Of a DNA stretch of 64,000 nt, positions 1 to 10,557 are shown in pieces. Location of the stretch: NCBI GenBank assembly GCA_023078685.1, contig JALGAS010000008.1:2666001-2730000 (forward strand), written 5' to 3'. Source of the stretch: Neopestalotiopsis rosae. Lineage: Eukaryota > Ascomycota > Sordariomycetes > Amphisphaeriales > Sporocadaceae. Numbering within the stretch: the first letter of the stretch is position 1; every line of letters starts with the position of its first letter. Under the pieces are notes generated by a model. It did not search any database, was not told the origin of the DNA, and worked only from the letters and a program-made list of their open reading frames with translations. A program made the translations under genes and the position numbers.

Positions 1-115
1 ATGATGGGCCTTAGCAGCGGCCAGCGGCCCTTAGGTCTGGTATATTCCGCCGTGTCGTACGCTACCAAAGGTGCCCAGCGTAAAACGGCCTCCAACGCTG
101 CGCTTCGCTAGATCT

Positions 116-139
116 GATGGATGGATGGACGGACGGACA
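116..139. repeat. GATG/GACG tetranucleotide microsatellite
   Basis: Tandem tetranucleotide units (GATG changing into GACG) run for about 24 bp. It is a simple sequence repeat with no linked gene visible. Confidence 0.8.
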
Positions 140-1813
140 GACTCCCAAATGCTACATTACCTAAACCCACATTCAGTTGGATCTGGGTAAAAAGGTCAAG
201 GTAACAGCAAGCATTCGGCCTCTTTCAGATCTTGCAGCGGACATTCCAGAAAGCAAGAACTTGCGCCTCTATACGTACCTCACTCTATCACCTTGGTCAA
301 GGTCTTCTCAATCAGGGCCGAGCTTATGGCGTGTTACAGGCGAGGCATCATTCCATGATTGAACCTTCAGCTTCCACGACGCGCTTGTATCAGTATCAAG
401 GATCATATCACTGTAGTACAATTCGACCAGTCCTCGCAGTGCTAGTACCACATATCACTAGTATCAGGTTCACTGGTCAAAAGAGGAAGAAACCAAAAAA
501 TTAAAAGCGTAAAAGCACGAGTAACCTTTTCCTCTCTTTTCCGTCCTTGTTCCCTGCATCCATCACTATTTTAGCCCTGCCGGCACTCCGGAAGTGGCCG
601 GCGCACTGGCACTTGCAGGGAACCAGGCCGTCTCCGATGTCGAGGCGCTTGTCATTCATTAATAACATTCCATCGCTCCATTGACTTTTTTGATGGTCAC
701 CATGACCATGGAAAGAATTTCGTGTGTGCGTGTGCGATGCAACACAACTGTTTGAGCCACTCCCCATACATACGCAGCGGCACAAGTGACATATGATCAA
801 TAGTTGGAATTTGGCAGAGTGACTGTGTAAAGTCGTATTGAATATTCCATTCCATGCTCTCTTCTGGACTGTTCCAACCATCGCTTCTCTGTGAGGGTGC
901 GCTCGCCTCTGCAAGCCATCAGAGTTGGAAACACTGCCATCTGTCATGTCATTGGTAGCTGCGCCTAGTCTCCCGCTTCATCACTTTTTCATCATCATGC
1001 CTCCTCTCTGATTATTTTCGTCTTTCTCCAAAAACTCAATCAAGGTTTTTCTATGTCCCCTTCTTGGAGCAGTTTATCTTTGGGAAACGTTTTGTTGGTG
1101 GACCGCCGAGCCGAGCGCCCATGACTATTGACCAGACCTGAACCCAGAAAGTGGGTGGTCTCAAGGGCGAAGGAGGAGCAAAAATGAGTCGCCAACGCTT
1201 ATGCAGGTTGGGAACGCCTTACATGATGCTATCATAGTAACAAAAAAGATGGTTTCGAAAGTCATGTAGGCGGACTATACCTACATTAGTTTCTTGGGGG
1301 CATAAACAATAAACCTACCGGCAGTAGTTCCTTTGCCACCCCTGGAACCATGACAAGCGATTCGTTCGCTCGAGAAATGATTGAAACTCTTAAGGGCATC
1401 GTAATAAATTATCTGTCAAACTTCGCGGACCAGTAATTCCTTCCCGTTGGTACGGGAGCAGCTGAAAGATCATCAAAAAAAAGCCCCGAGGCCCATTTCT
1501 ATAATGTCACCCCAGGATAGGCCAAAGTATTGTAGTAATCAAGCAAGGGCCTTGCAGCGGTAGCAGATCATCGATGCATACATGCCCTTTTCGCGGTTCA
1601 TCTCATCTCATCGCAATCCAGAAAGAACGAAAGCGGCTATCCCCATGTCATAGAAGCCTACCGTAGCAAGCGTAGCTCGCAGACTAACTAATGCAGTATG
1701 ATACCGGGGGAACGATATCTTTCGATGACTTGCATTGGAGGCAGGTGAGGTACGGCGGGCAGGTAGGCACAGCAGTACTTTCAGCTCCTTAGATTCAACG
1801 CACATACATACAG

Positions 1814-1832
1814 GCACACACACACACACATA
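1814..1832. repeat. CA dinucleotide microsatellite
   Basis: About nine CA units, flanked by related CATA units. It is a simple repeat in a gene-free region. Confidence 0.85.
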
Positions 1833-2553
1833 CATGTGCTTTCTCTTTCGTATACACAACAGTAGTTCCAACTGCAAATGGATCTTACATGAGAACCATG
1901 CAATCGGGAGAGAAAGTGGAGGTTGAAGTAAGATGACGACCTGCGCAATCTGTCCTCTGTTGGACGGCGGCTGTCCAACGAGGTCATCGAGAACAGAACG
2001 CATGAAAGTTCTCTACACAAGTTACGGCAGGAGTCGAGCTTCTCCATAACGGTCTGGCCGTTTTGGTTTTTCTTTGCCCCTTGGACCTACATACATCATT
2101 TTTTTCTTTGGTCTAGAAGCGGACTTTGTTCGAGTAGAATGCGACGATGTTTGCTGCAAGGTGCGTTTCTAGTTTCCTGCACGAAGCTGTCGCCAATGTC
2201 TTTCGGAAGTTGCTCATCCTACTTCCTAGGCGAATGGGAATAGTAGCCTGCCTGGCGGCCAGACTCTCATTCGAAACTGACCCGCCCAACTGACCCGCAT
2301 AATCGTGGGTTTGGTGCGTGCTCGTCTATATACTATGATGGTAGGTACTGTACTACTCAGTGTGAGCGCGCAAAAGGGACTGCTTTAATCAGCCAAAACT
2401 CCAAGTCGAACGACTACCGGGGGCACCAAATAAGCGCCCCCGGGTTGTATGGCAGCACAAGCTAGTCGCGTCAAAGGGAAACCGATGCCGCGCGGAGAAC
2501 GACTGTAGCAGGCAGTCCCCGGTTTGAGAAAAAGACCCAGACGCGAGGATCAA

Positions 2554-2569
2554 AAGAGAGAGAGAGAGT
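2554..2569. repeat. AG dinucleotide microsatellite
   Basis: A short run of AG units in a purine-rich tract that continues toward 2595. Confidence 0.8.
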
Positions 2570-5500
2570 GAGACGGGAGAAGGGGAGGGTCCAAAACCGA
2601 AAGAAAAATTCGTCGTCAGTAGGCCCGTCAATGGCTGCAATAATGGTGGTCTGACCCCATGATGGAGAACGACGAAGGGTAAGAGAGAGAAAAAAGGTAG
2701 CATAATAGTCTGATGTCGAGGTTCAGCAAGCGGGCATCGGCGGTTTATAGCCTATCATTGCTATATGACCAGGATCGGACTCCTTGCTAGTCGCAGACGG
2801 CTCAAGGTGAACCAAGAGGTGAAAGGTCACTTCTGGCTCCCCATTGGCTCGTGGGCAGGACGTCTAGTCGATCAGGGTGGGTAAGAAAAGGCCAAATTTT
2901 CATTGGTCAGAAATTCGAGAAAATCAGGAATGAACGAATGCACTTCGCATTCTCGAAACCGACCCCCCCTCCCCGCAAAAAAGGTCGACAAAAGACCCTG
3001 CAAACAGGAAGGATTTTGATTATGGCAGGAGACAAACATGGAGACAAGGGATGAAGCCAGATGAGGCGTCATTGATCAAAATCTCCCTTGACCTTTCAAA
3101 AGAAGAAAAGTGTCATCTTGTCCAGTTTGAAGCTTTGCTCAAAATGGGAATCAGGGGGTGCGAAGGATTGTGTATACAGCTTTCCCTTTCTGGATTCTCC
3201 TACATACGTCTGGTCACTAGCAGGCTAGGGGTGGTGCGCCGCACTATGATGTTGCAAAGACTAACGCTTTCTCACTGGATCATCAACGACAATTTTTTGA
3301 CTTTGTACAAGAAACGAATTTCCTTCCTTCCCAGGATTTTGAGTTGCACGTTGATGTGAATGACACCGTGTTGTTGCCGAAGGAGCATTATCGATTAGAA
3401 AGGTCTGGCTCAGTGATCTGCATATTGGCATGGGCCCAGCGGATTTGCACTACACTACAAACCGGGATGGTCATGAGTCAGAAAAAAATGGTCAAGAGTC
3501 GAGACTCAAAAGAGCAACATGCTACATCCCAGTCTGTGGGATGCTACTACTGTATGTACGTTCACGAAAAGGGCCGTGATAACTTCTCTGTGACGGGAAG
3601 AATGCATAACATGGTAAGACATGGCTGGAAAGACGACGTTTTGACGTGACGAGAAGAGTTTTGCTCCAACATGGGGTCGCGGTCATCTGACCACGAGACT
3701 CGTCCGTCACTAGACGGTAATATTTCTCTCATCAACCACCGACCTGAGAAGTTCTTCGCGTGATCGTGAAGAGGGCAAAACAAGGTCCCGGCATGAGATG
3801 TTCCGAAGCGGCAGTTAGCGGTTCAAGAAAATGGTCAGCTGTGTTAACAATTATTTTGTGTTGAGTTTGCTAGGTATTGTGACGTTTCTGTTTCAAAAAT
3901 ATCTTTGTTAAGATTTTCGCATGTGAAATGGCCACTGAATACTGCAACGGTCAAATGGATATTTCAAAAGCACCGATTGGAAAAACCATATTGCCATGAT
4001 TAGCTATGCACAAACTTACTTCTATTTTTGGCCGCACTTGTTAATTTGCCTTTCACAATGAAAGTATTCGTACATATCTTTCATTCTGCTGCTGGGCTGT
4101 AGAGTCTGAAGTCTAGTTGAAAGGTAGTTGCAGGCTGAGCAATTCCGGTCTCGGCCAAAAAGGTATAACGTTGAAGTGGTATGACGATCTATGTGGTATT
4201 TGGGTTGCGTATCATTGTACAGGGCAATAATGAAATATGTGCGCGCGCACAACCGTGCTATGCCGCCTGGCCGGTGGTATTCAGCAGCCTGCAACAGGGC
4301 CGCAGTGTAGTTGCGATGCTTTCATGCTACACGGTAGGTAGCTCGTCGGTGTCCATTCAGGGCATGTCGCACTACGTACAAGAGGCAGCCGAGGCCGCAC
4401 TGGGGGTCTTCGATGTTCGTGGTGGGGGGTTACTGGCGGTACGGTACTGGGGTATTGAGCCCCACTAGACGGCGGCCCCGAACCGACCTCTTTGCCGGGT
4501 TGCAACGGCCATGCAACCCACTGGCATGGGGTAGTGGGCAGTGTTTTTTTGTGTCTTTTTGACTCACACTCGTAAGGGTCCTGGGGCATCTGGCATCAAG
4601 GAACAAAGAAAAAACGAATTCAATCCACTCTGCGCTTAAACTTCCTTGAATTCTGCATTGCAACATGCCAGCCGTGGACTAGGACCAGGACCAGCAGGGC
4701 CAAATGATGGAGTCTGCTTTTCGGTATATGCCATATGCATATGGTCGAGTCCACATGTAAGAACCTTGGTTTTCGTGGTGGCGATCCCAACATGTACTTG
4801 GACGGCACGCTTGTTTGAGCAGGCGCTGTGCAATGCGAAGCTGATGGGCCTGCATCTCGCTGTCCACCTAATGACGCCGTAGCCTCAACGATGCAAAAAG
4901 CCTCCAATTCTCTTGCCTGACTAATAACTACCTGCTACGTATCAAGAAGACCTAGGTTCTATCTGCATGGGCAACCTCAACCACCCAAAACGGATCCATT
5001 GGGCAGAAGATCTGCCGACAGGACGCGCAAGATGGGGCATTCTCAACTATCCCTAGTACAGATATCGCTGGATAGGATTGTTTCTCGTTCCTGGCCCCGT
5101 CTTGCTCGAGCATGACCTGACACCAAGAGCGGGAAGCCCTGAAGTAGGACCCCGGCGCACGCAGGCTGAATGCCGTATACAGGTCAGGGCCGCGTCTGAA
5201 CTACTATAGCAAAGTCGTACTATACGTTACGGCAATTGGATGAGGCTCTGAAGTTGACAATCCGAAGGCACAGTGGTTACAAGACATACAAGGCTATCAA
5301 CCAGTAGAACCGCCAATCTTCCATCTTACACGTGGACCGACGTCCGACTTTCCGCATCGGCTACCTTGGTATGCCATGTACTTGCTATATTCCCGTTTCA
5401 GGCTTCGGCAGCCGAGGCCCGGTACGTATGTAAGCACCTAGTTGCATAAGTCTATCCACGCCACGAGATATAGGTCCAAGTGTTTGCACGAGACACTGTT

Positions 5501-5858
5501 CTATTTTTGAGCCACGCAGCACGGAAGTAAATGACGAGTTTGTGTATTAATTCGTTGGGTGGCAAGCCACAGATGCTTTGTCAAAATAAGAAGCGAACAC
5601 GACACTGCATATAAATTTTTGACGGTTGCGAAAGAAACCGTGTGGCTGTGTCTCGGTAGTCGAGATCCCTGCGCTTATCCCCGCCGGAAATGCCCATCTT
5701 CCTCTTCTTGGGGACCTTCTGCCACACGGACCATGTACGGTACCTGTACCTTCTCTACGGGAATGCGCCTGGCGCCCTCGGGCTGCGGTGCTCAGGCGCT
5801 GCCGTGGCCTGTGTTTTCTGTGCGGCATCTCGGCCGATCAGATCAGGTACTACTACTA

Positions 5859-5876
5859 CCTGACCTGACCTGACCT
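5859..5876. repeat. CTGAC pentanucleotide repeat
   Basis: Three tandem CTGAC-type units directly follow a short TAC triplet run. Confidence 0.75.
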
Positions 5877-7769
5877 ATCGAACACTACACCAGTTTACCA
5901 TGTTCGGATGTTTGTTGGCCTCTTCGACAGCGGGCTTCTTGGCAGTGCTGACCTTGATCTTGGAAAGACCCGGCTCTTGCGCACAAAGCAGATCTTAAGA
6001 TGCAACCTGATCTGTCTGACCAGTTATCGCTGAGCCGCGCGCATGAATTATTACAACAGCGTACCTAGCACAGCTGAGAAAGATCGCCTGCCAGCGCAGC
6101 GCTGGGCTACCGTAGACTACTACCGCAACGGTAGGCTGGGTTGGGGGATCCATCTACCAGCTACAGCCCTGGACTCTGGAGTACTCCGGGGGTTTAGCTG
6201 TTCTTTTGCCTCCCGCCAACGTGTCAATCCAGCCACCCAAGCAAGTAAACGAACCTGCCACCAGCCTCGACTCTTTTCCATCAACGACATTTTGCAGAAT
6301 TCATCAATTGCGACACGTGAATATTGTTGAGTGCAGTGTACAGCGACTCAGGCGACAACGGCATGTCTCCAGGGGGATATCCTGGATAGCTCTGACGCGC
6401 ACTGCACTGCACATGACGGCCACGGCAGAGAGAGCGAGCGAGCATCCGCATGCCCTTCGGTGGCTACCTACGTTACCTCCCCCAGCTTTTGACTTGTACA
6501 AGCAATTCCAACAAATCATTTGTTAATGATTTGTTAACCGCTTCTGTCGTCACAGTCTGGCTGTGTGTCTCAGATGCTTTTTTACCGGAGCTCAGATTCG
6601 CTGTTCCCTCTTCTACTCACCGCTCGCCAGGTTTTGTCACGAGACCTCTCAACGGCGGTTATCGTGGATACAACATTGGGCGCGAGTCCCGTAACACGAC
6701 GAAAAGACATCGGAAGCGCACGTTCATAGAAGAAAAAAAAACGACGTAAATTTCTCACGTGGTTCTAATGTCTCCGATGCCCACTGATCCACAAATGGAC
6801 CTTTCTCAATGCCCCAAGTAAACAATGATGCCATGGAAATGACTCCTCTACCTTTTGATGTAGAGACTTGACTGGGCAATTGCCACTGCGGATGATCTTT
6901 CGGCCCAAGCTCCATACCATCGTCCCATCAGCCCGGTCTTGACAGGCTTGAATCCATTAAGCTGCGTTTTAGAGGCAGCCCGAGCCGTTTGCCGAGCGCT
7001 ACCCGCAAAAAAGATGAACTTTTTGGTTGAATTGAAACTTTCTCCCTCGCGCGGGGACTCTTTCGTGGCAACCCACTCAAATGACCATGAGCTCTTTCAT
7101 GATGGCGTCTCGAAAACCATGACGAGATATGTGTATGGCCTATTTGTCTCTTCCCAGCAGCTCGGAAACGGGCTGCATCACATCAAGCCACTTTCCTCTA
7201 CCTTATCGAAATCGCGGCATGTTTCGTCCCGCCCCGTGGGCATAATCTTGCTTGTCAAAAGTACGATTGAGACATATCACAAGAATTTGGGGTTTTCTTT
7301 TGAGTTTAGTATGAGCCGACGTGCGTAGGGTCGGTCCCGACTAGAGACAAGTTTATAGGCGCGTAAGTTGGCGAATTATATTAATGCCGCGGCCCTTTCA
7401 GCTTCAGTGGGTTCTTTCATTATAGAAATCTAACAGCCCTGGGGCTGGTCCATGGCACTTGATTACAATTAGCGTCATCTACCATGGCCTCGAGTTTCCG
7501 CATTGAATTCACAGTACCATGGTTGTAGATATTTTGATGAACTTGGATGTGGTGACATGATGATGTATCCTTATCGAACTAAATGTCATCAAACTTGTGG
7601 CTGCCTGCAAAGTACATTCCATTCTTCAATAAACACCAACAGCTTCATATGCATCCATCATTGACCAGAGAATGATATCATCTTACTATCGAATTAATGA
7701 TCACAACCTTTATGGAATCAATGATCTGAGCTCCAGGTAAGTGTACCGTGAATGTCTTGGTCATCATCT

Positions 7770-8450
7770 ATTGTCCACAAATATGATCGAACATAGTACC
7801 AGAATCTGGAAACTCGATTCGGGATAAACCAGCTGCTCCGTCGATTTCAAGGATCGTTAGAAGCACCTGTCTGGACTGCCTGCCGGATTGAGTCAAGCTT
7901 GTCACACAACCTCCCTGTAGCTGGAGCCCAGCTGATTCTAAATACTCGATATCTATGGTTCATGATCGAGGTGCCCTTCCACTCAAAGTGGAGTGGCCTT
8001 CATCCACTGCCTGAGAGCTGCAGGTAATCATCGAGGACAAAGATGCCGCGAGATAAGTAATCAGGAGTTAATAGCCAAGTGCCGTGAGTCCCCCCTTTCG
8101 GCATGTTCAAAGACTGTGCTGCTTCGATATCATTGCTCGAGTTACGGGGTGCAGTTCCACAGCTCGATGGTTGTCACGTTTTCGGGCGGCTCAGGCTTAT
8201 GAAACTTCTCATCAAAGGCTATTGTAGATTTCAGGATCCTTTGCACTCCGTCATCTCTGCCCTAGATAAACTGAGAAGCGCAAGCCCCCATGTCTGTTAT
8301 GTTTGAGAAGCTTGATAGGTTATGCTGGTTCGCAGATATTCTGGACGATGAAGTAATCATGATCCACAGAAGGTAATTCTGGAGGACGTTCTAGAATTCG
8401 ATGTTATTCAAGAATCACAAAGATGCGCCTTAAAGTACCAGCCTTTATGT
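7770..8450 (-). pseudogene. Degenerate coding-like stretch, family not recognised
   Basis: Read on the minus strand, this stretch gives long segments of protein-like sequence interrupted by stops and frame changes. One frame runs from about 8395 to 8147 with a TAG near 8270, and ends in the segment ENVTTIELWNCTP followed by TAA. A second frame, about 8095-7860, contains HGTWLLTPDYLSRGIFVLDD, then TGA, then LHFEWKGTSIMNHRYRVFRI. A third frame near 7865-7770 contains IDGAAGLSRIEFPDSGTMFD. Several stops could each come from a Gln, Arg or Trp codon by one C-to-T or G-to-A change, as expected of RIP-like decay. I cannot assign a family. An intact gene with many small introns is less likely but not excluded. 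Confidence 0.35.
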
Positions 8451-8611
8451 ATAACAGACCGTAATCACAACATCAGTGAATGCTACCAAAGGTGACGTGG
8501 GCTTAGGCAAAACAACGTCCAAGTTCCACAAACACCGTCCTATCGACATGACAGCCGACTGCTAGTGATAACATATCGCGATGCATCCTGCCACACCGTC
8601 ACTATTCTTGC

Positions 8612-9137
8612 CTACTTTGTCATGTTCACAACCTCGCCCGTCCTGAGGAGGTAGGGAGTAATCTGGCCCAGGCTGGCCAACGCCCTGGAAGTGTCAACCC
8701 ACTTCTCCTCGTCGGCCAGCGCTTTGGGCCAGTCCGGGTCCGCGGTGATGGCCTCAATTGCTTCGACGCTGGGGAGCGTGTATTCGATGAAGCAGTCAAA
8801 GTCGGCATAATCCCAGCCGGTGCGCTTCTTGCTCATCGCCTGCTCGAGGGCGGCGTTGGGCGGGCGTGGCGTGTCAAACTGGGGTAAAGACATGTCAGAC
8901 GCCAACCGGATCCTGCGTTGACCACGAATGGGGAAGAGAAGGGACAAAAGAAAAATGGACACAAGAGTGGGAAACCCTCCTTACAAGTGCAAATTCAATA
9001 ACACCATGCTTTTTGAAAATGGGCATAGCAATTGGCAGGTGCTCCTCGATGATCCATTTCATGAAGGCCTCATGAGTGTGTTCTGGCCGGCGGTAATGGG
9101 TAACGGTAAACTTCCAGTGCGTGGCGCTGTCAGCCAT
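8612..9137 (-). CDS. EthD-domain protein, two exons
   Basis: Model: complement(join(8612..8878,8985..9137)), 139 aa. The ATG at 9137 begins MADSATHWKF; no ATG lies further upstream in frame. The 106-bp intron has a GTAAGG donor and a CCCCAG acceptor with a CTGAC branch-like element, and joins in phase 0 so that EFAL continues into FDTPRPP. The small alpha+beta fold, an N-terminal RRPEHTHEAFMKWIIEEHLPIAMPIF segment (given here only as a family signature) and the overall length fit the fungal EthD/dimeric alpha-beta barrel family. Members occur as dehydratase-like or monooxygenase-accessory proteins in polyketide clusters and also alone. Substrate is unknown. It lies downstream of the gene-poor region, before the NLR-like gene. 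Confidence 0.75.
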
Positions 9138-9898
9138 GTTTTCTGCACCTCCCACCAAGTATCTATCAAGATTAGGTATTTGGATATCCGGGTAAATGTT
9201 GAAATGGAGATGTGGAGAGGAAAAGAAATCAAAGGCGACTTGGCTTTATTCACAAACATCAGCACTAACTCAAGTCTCTACTCCAATATCCAGCTAGCTG
9301 TTCGTATCTGTGACCTCTTGATTGGAACGAGAGAGGAACCCAGCACGGACATGTCATGTTGGTTGGTTATGAAGCTGCGTCTGCATATAATGGATCAATC
9401 TGACATGGCGGTGCAAATTTAGTGCCCATTGTTATTGCGATTTGGGGCACAAGTCGATTTCAATGCAGCTCGGCTAAATAGACTAGAATTGATGATGTTA
9501 TGGTATCTTTCGTATCTTCCAATCATATAAGTCCAGCTCATTCTCCAGAAATGCTCTTGTCATCATGCAATAGTGCTCGTCTTTTGTCTTTGCGGCACCT
9601 GTTTTGCGCTCATCATGGGCAACTATTTAATGAGTAGCAAAATGCATGCCTTCTACCGAAATTGACGCCACCATGAACACCCTAAAGGAGCGCATTGCCC
9701 TGGTTGGTTGTTGTTGCCGATCTACTGATGGTCAAACAAGATTCGGGAATTAAGAACGAGTCTCACCGATTTGAGGTTCCTGCCTCACGATTAAGCTTGA
9801 CGGAAACTTAACCAGAAAATACAGAACATACATGCCTGAGTTTTGCCATATCATCATTCTGCTCACCTGTTCTTGTTGCCTTGCATCAAGAAATACAG

Positions 9899-10382
9899 TT
9901 AATCAGAACTCTAGAATATGGCAGTACCGCGGTCATGGGTGACAATCTAGTTTTCACTCCAGAAAATCTCGCCTTTCTGCCGAGTGTGAGTCTTTTGTTT
10001 CTCATACTCTTGATACATATCGTCTGGTCGACATCAATGTTGTGCATATAATCTTAGGGTACTCTTCCCAATGAGCTCAAAGCTCCGAAGCGGTTCCTCG
10101 GGGGGGGGGGGGGGGGGGGGGGGGGAGGACAATGGATATCGAGGAAATTTTACCATATACTGTGAAGAAGTCATTCAGCCACACTGACGACCAAGTATTC
10201 TAATATCAGCACCTTGTCAGTAGAAGAATTTTGAAAGAAATATCTAACCTGGCTACTCATAGGCACAACTGTAGACTGCACAAGTGAAGTACACATCCGA
10301 GGATCTTGGTAACGATGATCTTCATGTTGTCGTCGTAGGTCTGAGGGGCGGATTTGACGTCGTACAACTGGACCCTAGGTAA
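9899..10382 (+). other. Possible small multi-exon gene or remnant containing a G26 run
   Basis: Three stretches read like exons. 9899-9985 has an ACAG acceptor and a GTGAGT donor and encodes a peptide containing STAVMGDNLVFTPENLAFLP. A segment starts at 10058 after a CTTAG acceptor, encodes GTLPNELKAPKRFL and then runs into the G homopolymer. 10275-10382 follows a TGTAG acceptor, encodes a peptide containing LHVVVVGLRGGFDVVQLDPR and ends at TAA. A possible start with good context (GCCACCATG) is at about 9673. I cannot connect all parts in one frame, partly because the frame depends on the exact number of G residues. It may be a real small gene, a decayed one, or chance. No family recognised. 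Confidence 0.22.
10100..10125. repeat. Poly-G homopolymer, 26 bases
   Basis: An uninterrupted run of 26 G. Runs this long are rare, are prone to replication slippage and are often miscounted in assemblies, so the length should be treated with caution. It falls inside the possible exon beginning at 10058, where each change of one G would alter the reading frame. Confidence 0.9.
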
Positions 10383-10557
10383 GATGCATTGGAAATTGTG
10401 TCCAAAGGGAAGGAATTCTTACACATGTGAATGTATTCTCAATATTCCAAACGATCTCCACGGCTATGGAAGAGTCCATCGTAGTCTAGTGTGCACAATC
10501 GCGACGAAGCAAAAATGACTCAAGATTAACAATTGCCTATGTTCAGCTATAGGGACT

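Larger units (their letters stand above)
1..7760. other. Gene-poor stretch, no supported gene
   Basis: I find no open frame with recognisable domains, joined exons or gene-like composition on either strand. The open frames present are at most about 150 codons, overlap one another on both strands and translate to low-complexity or random-looking peptides. Base composition is not strikingly AT-rich, so this is not an obvious RIP-degraded or centromeric block. It contains several short simple repeats, listed separately. It may hold long regulatory DNA or non-coding transcripts, but nothing in the sequence proves that. Confidence 0.5.

Noticed and set aside
501..947. 148-codon minus-strand frame near the left edge
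   Set aside because: Low-complexity His/Ser/Arg-rich translation, with no conserved feature and no splice partners.
6939..7328. 129-codon plus-strand frame in the gene-poor region
   Set aside because: Protein-like in parts, but no recognisable motif, no codon bias and no adjoining exons; not enough to call a gene.
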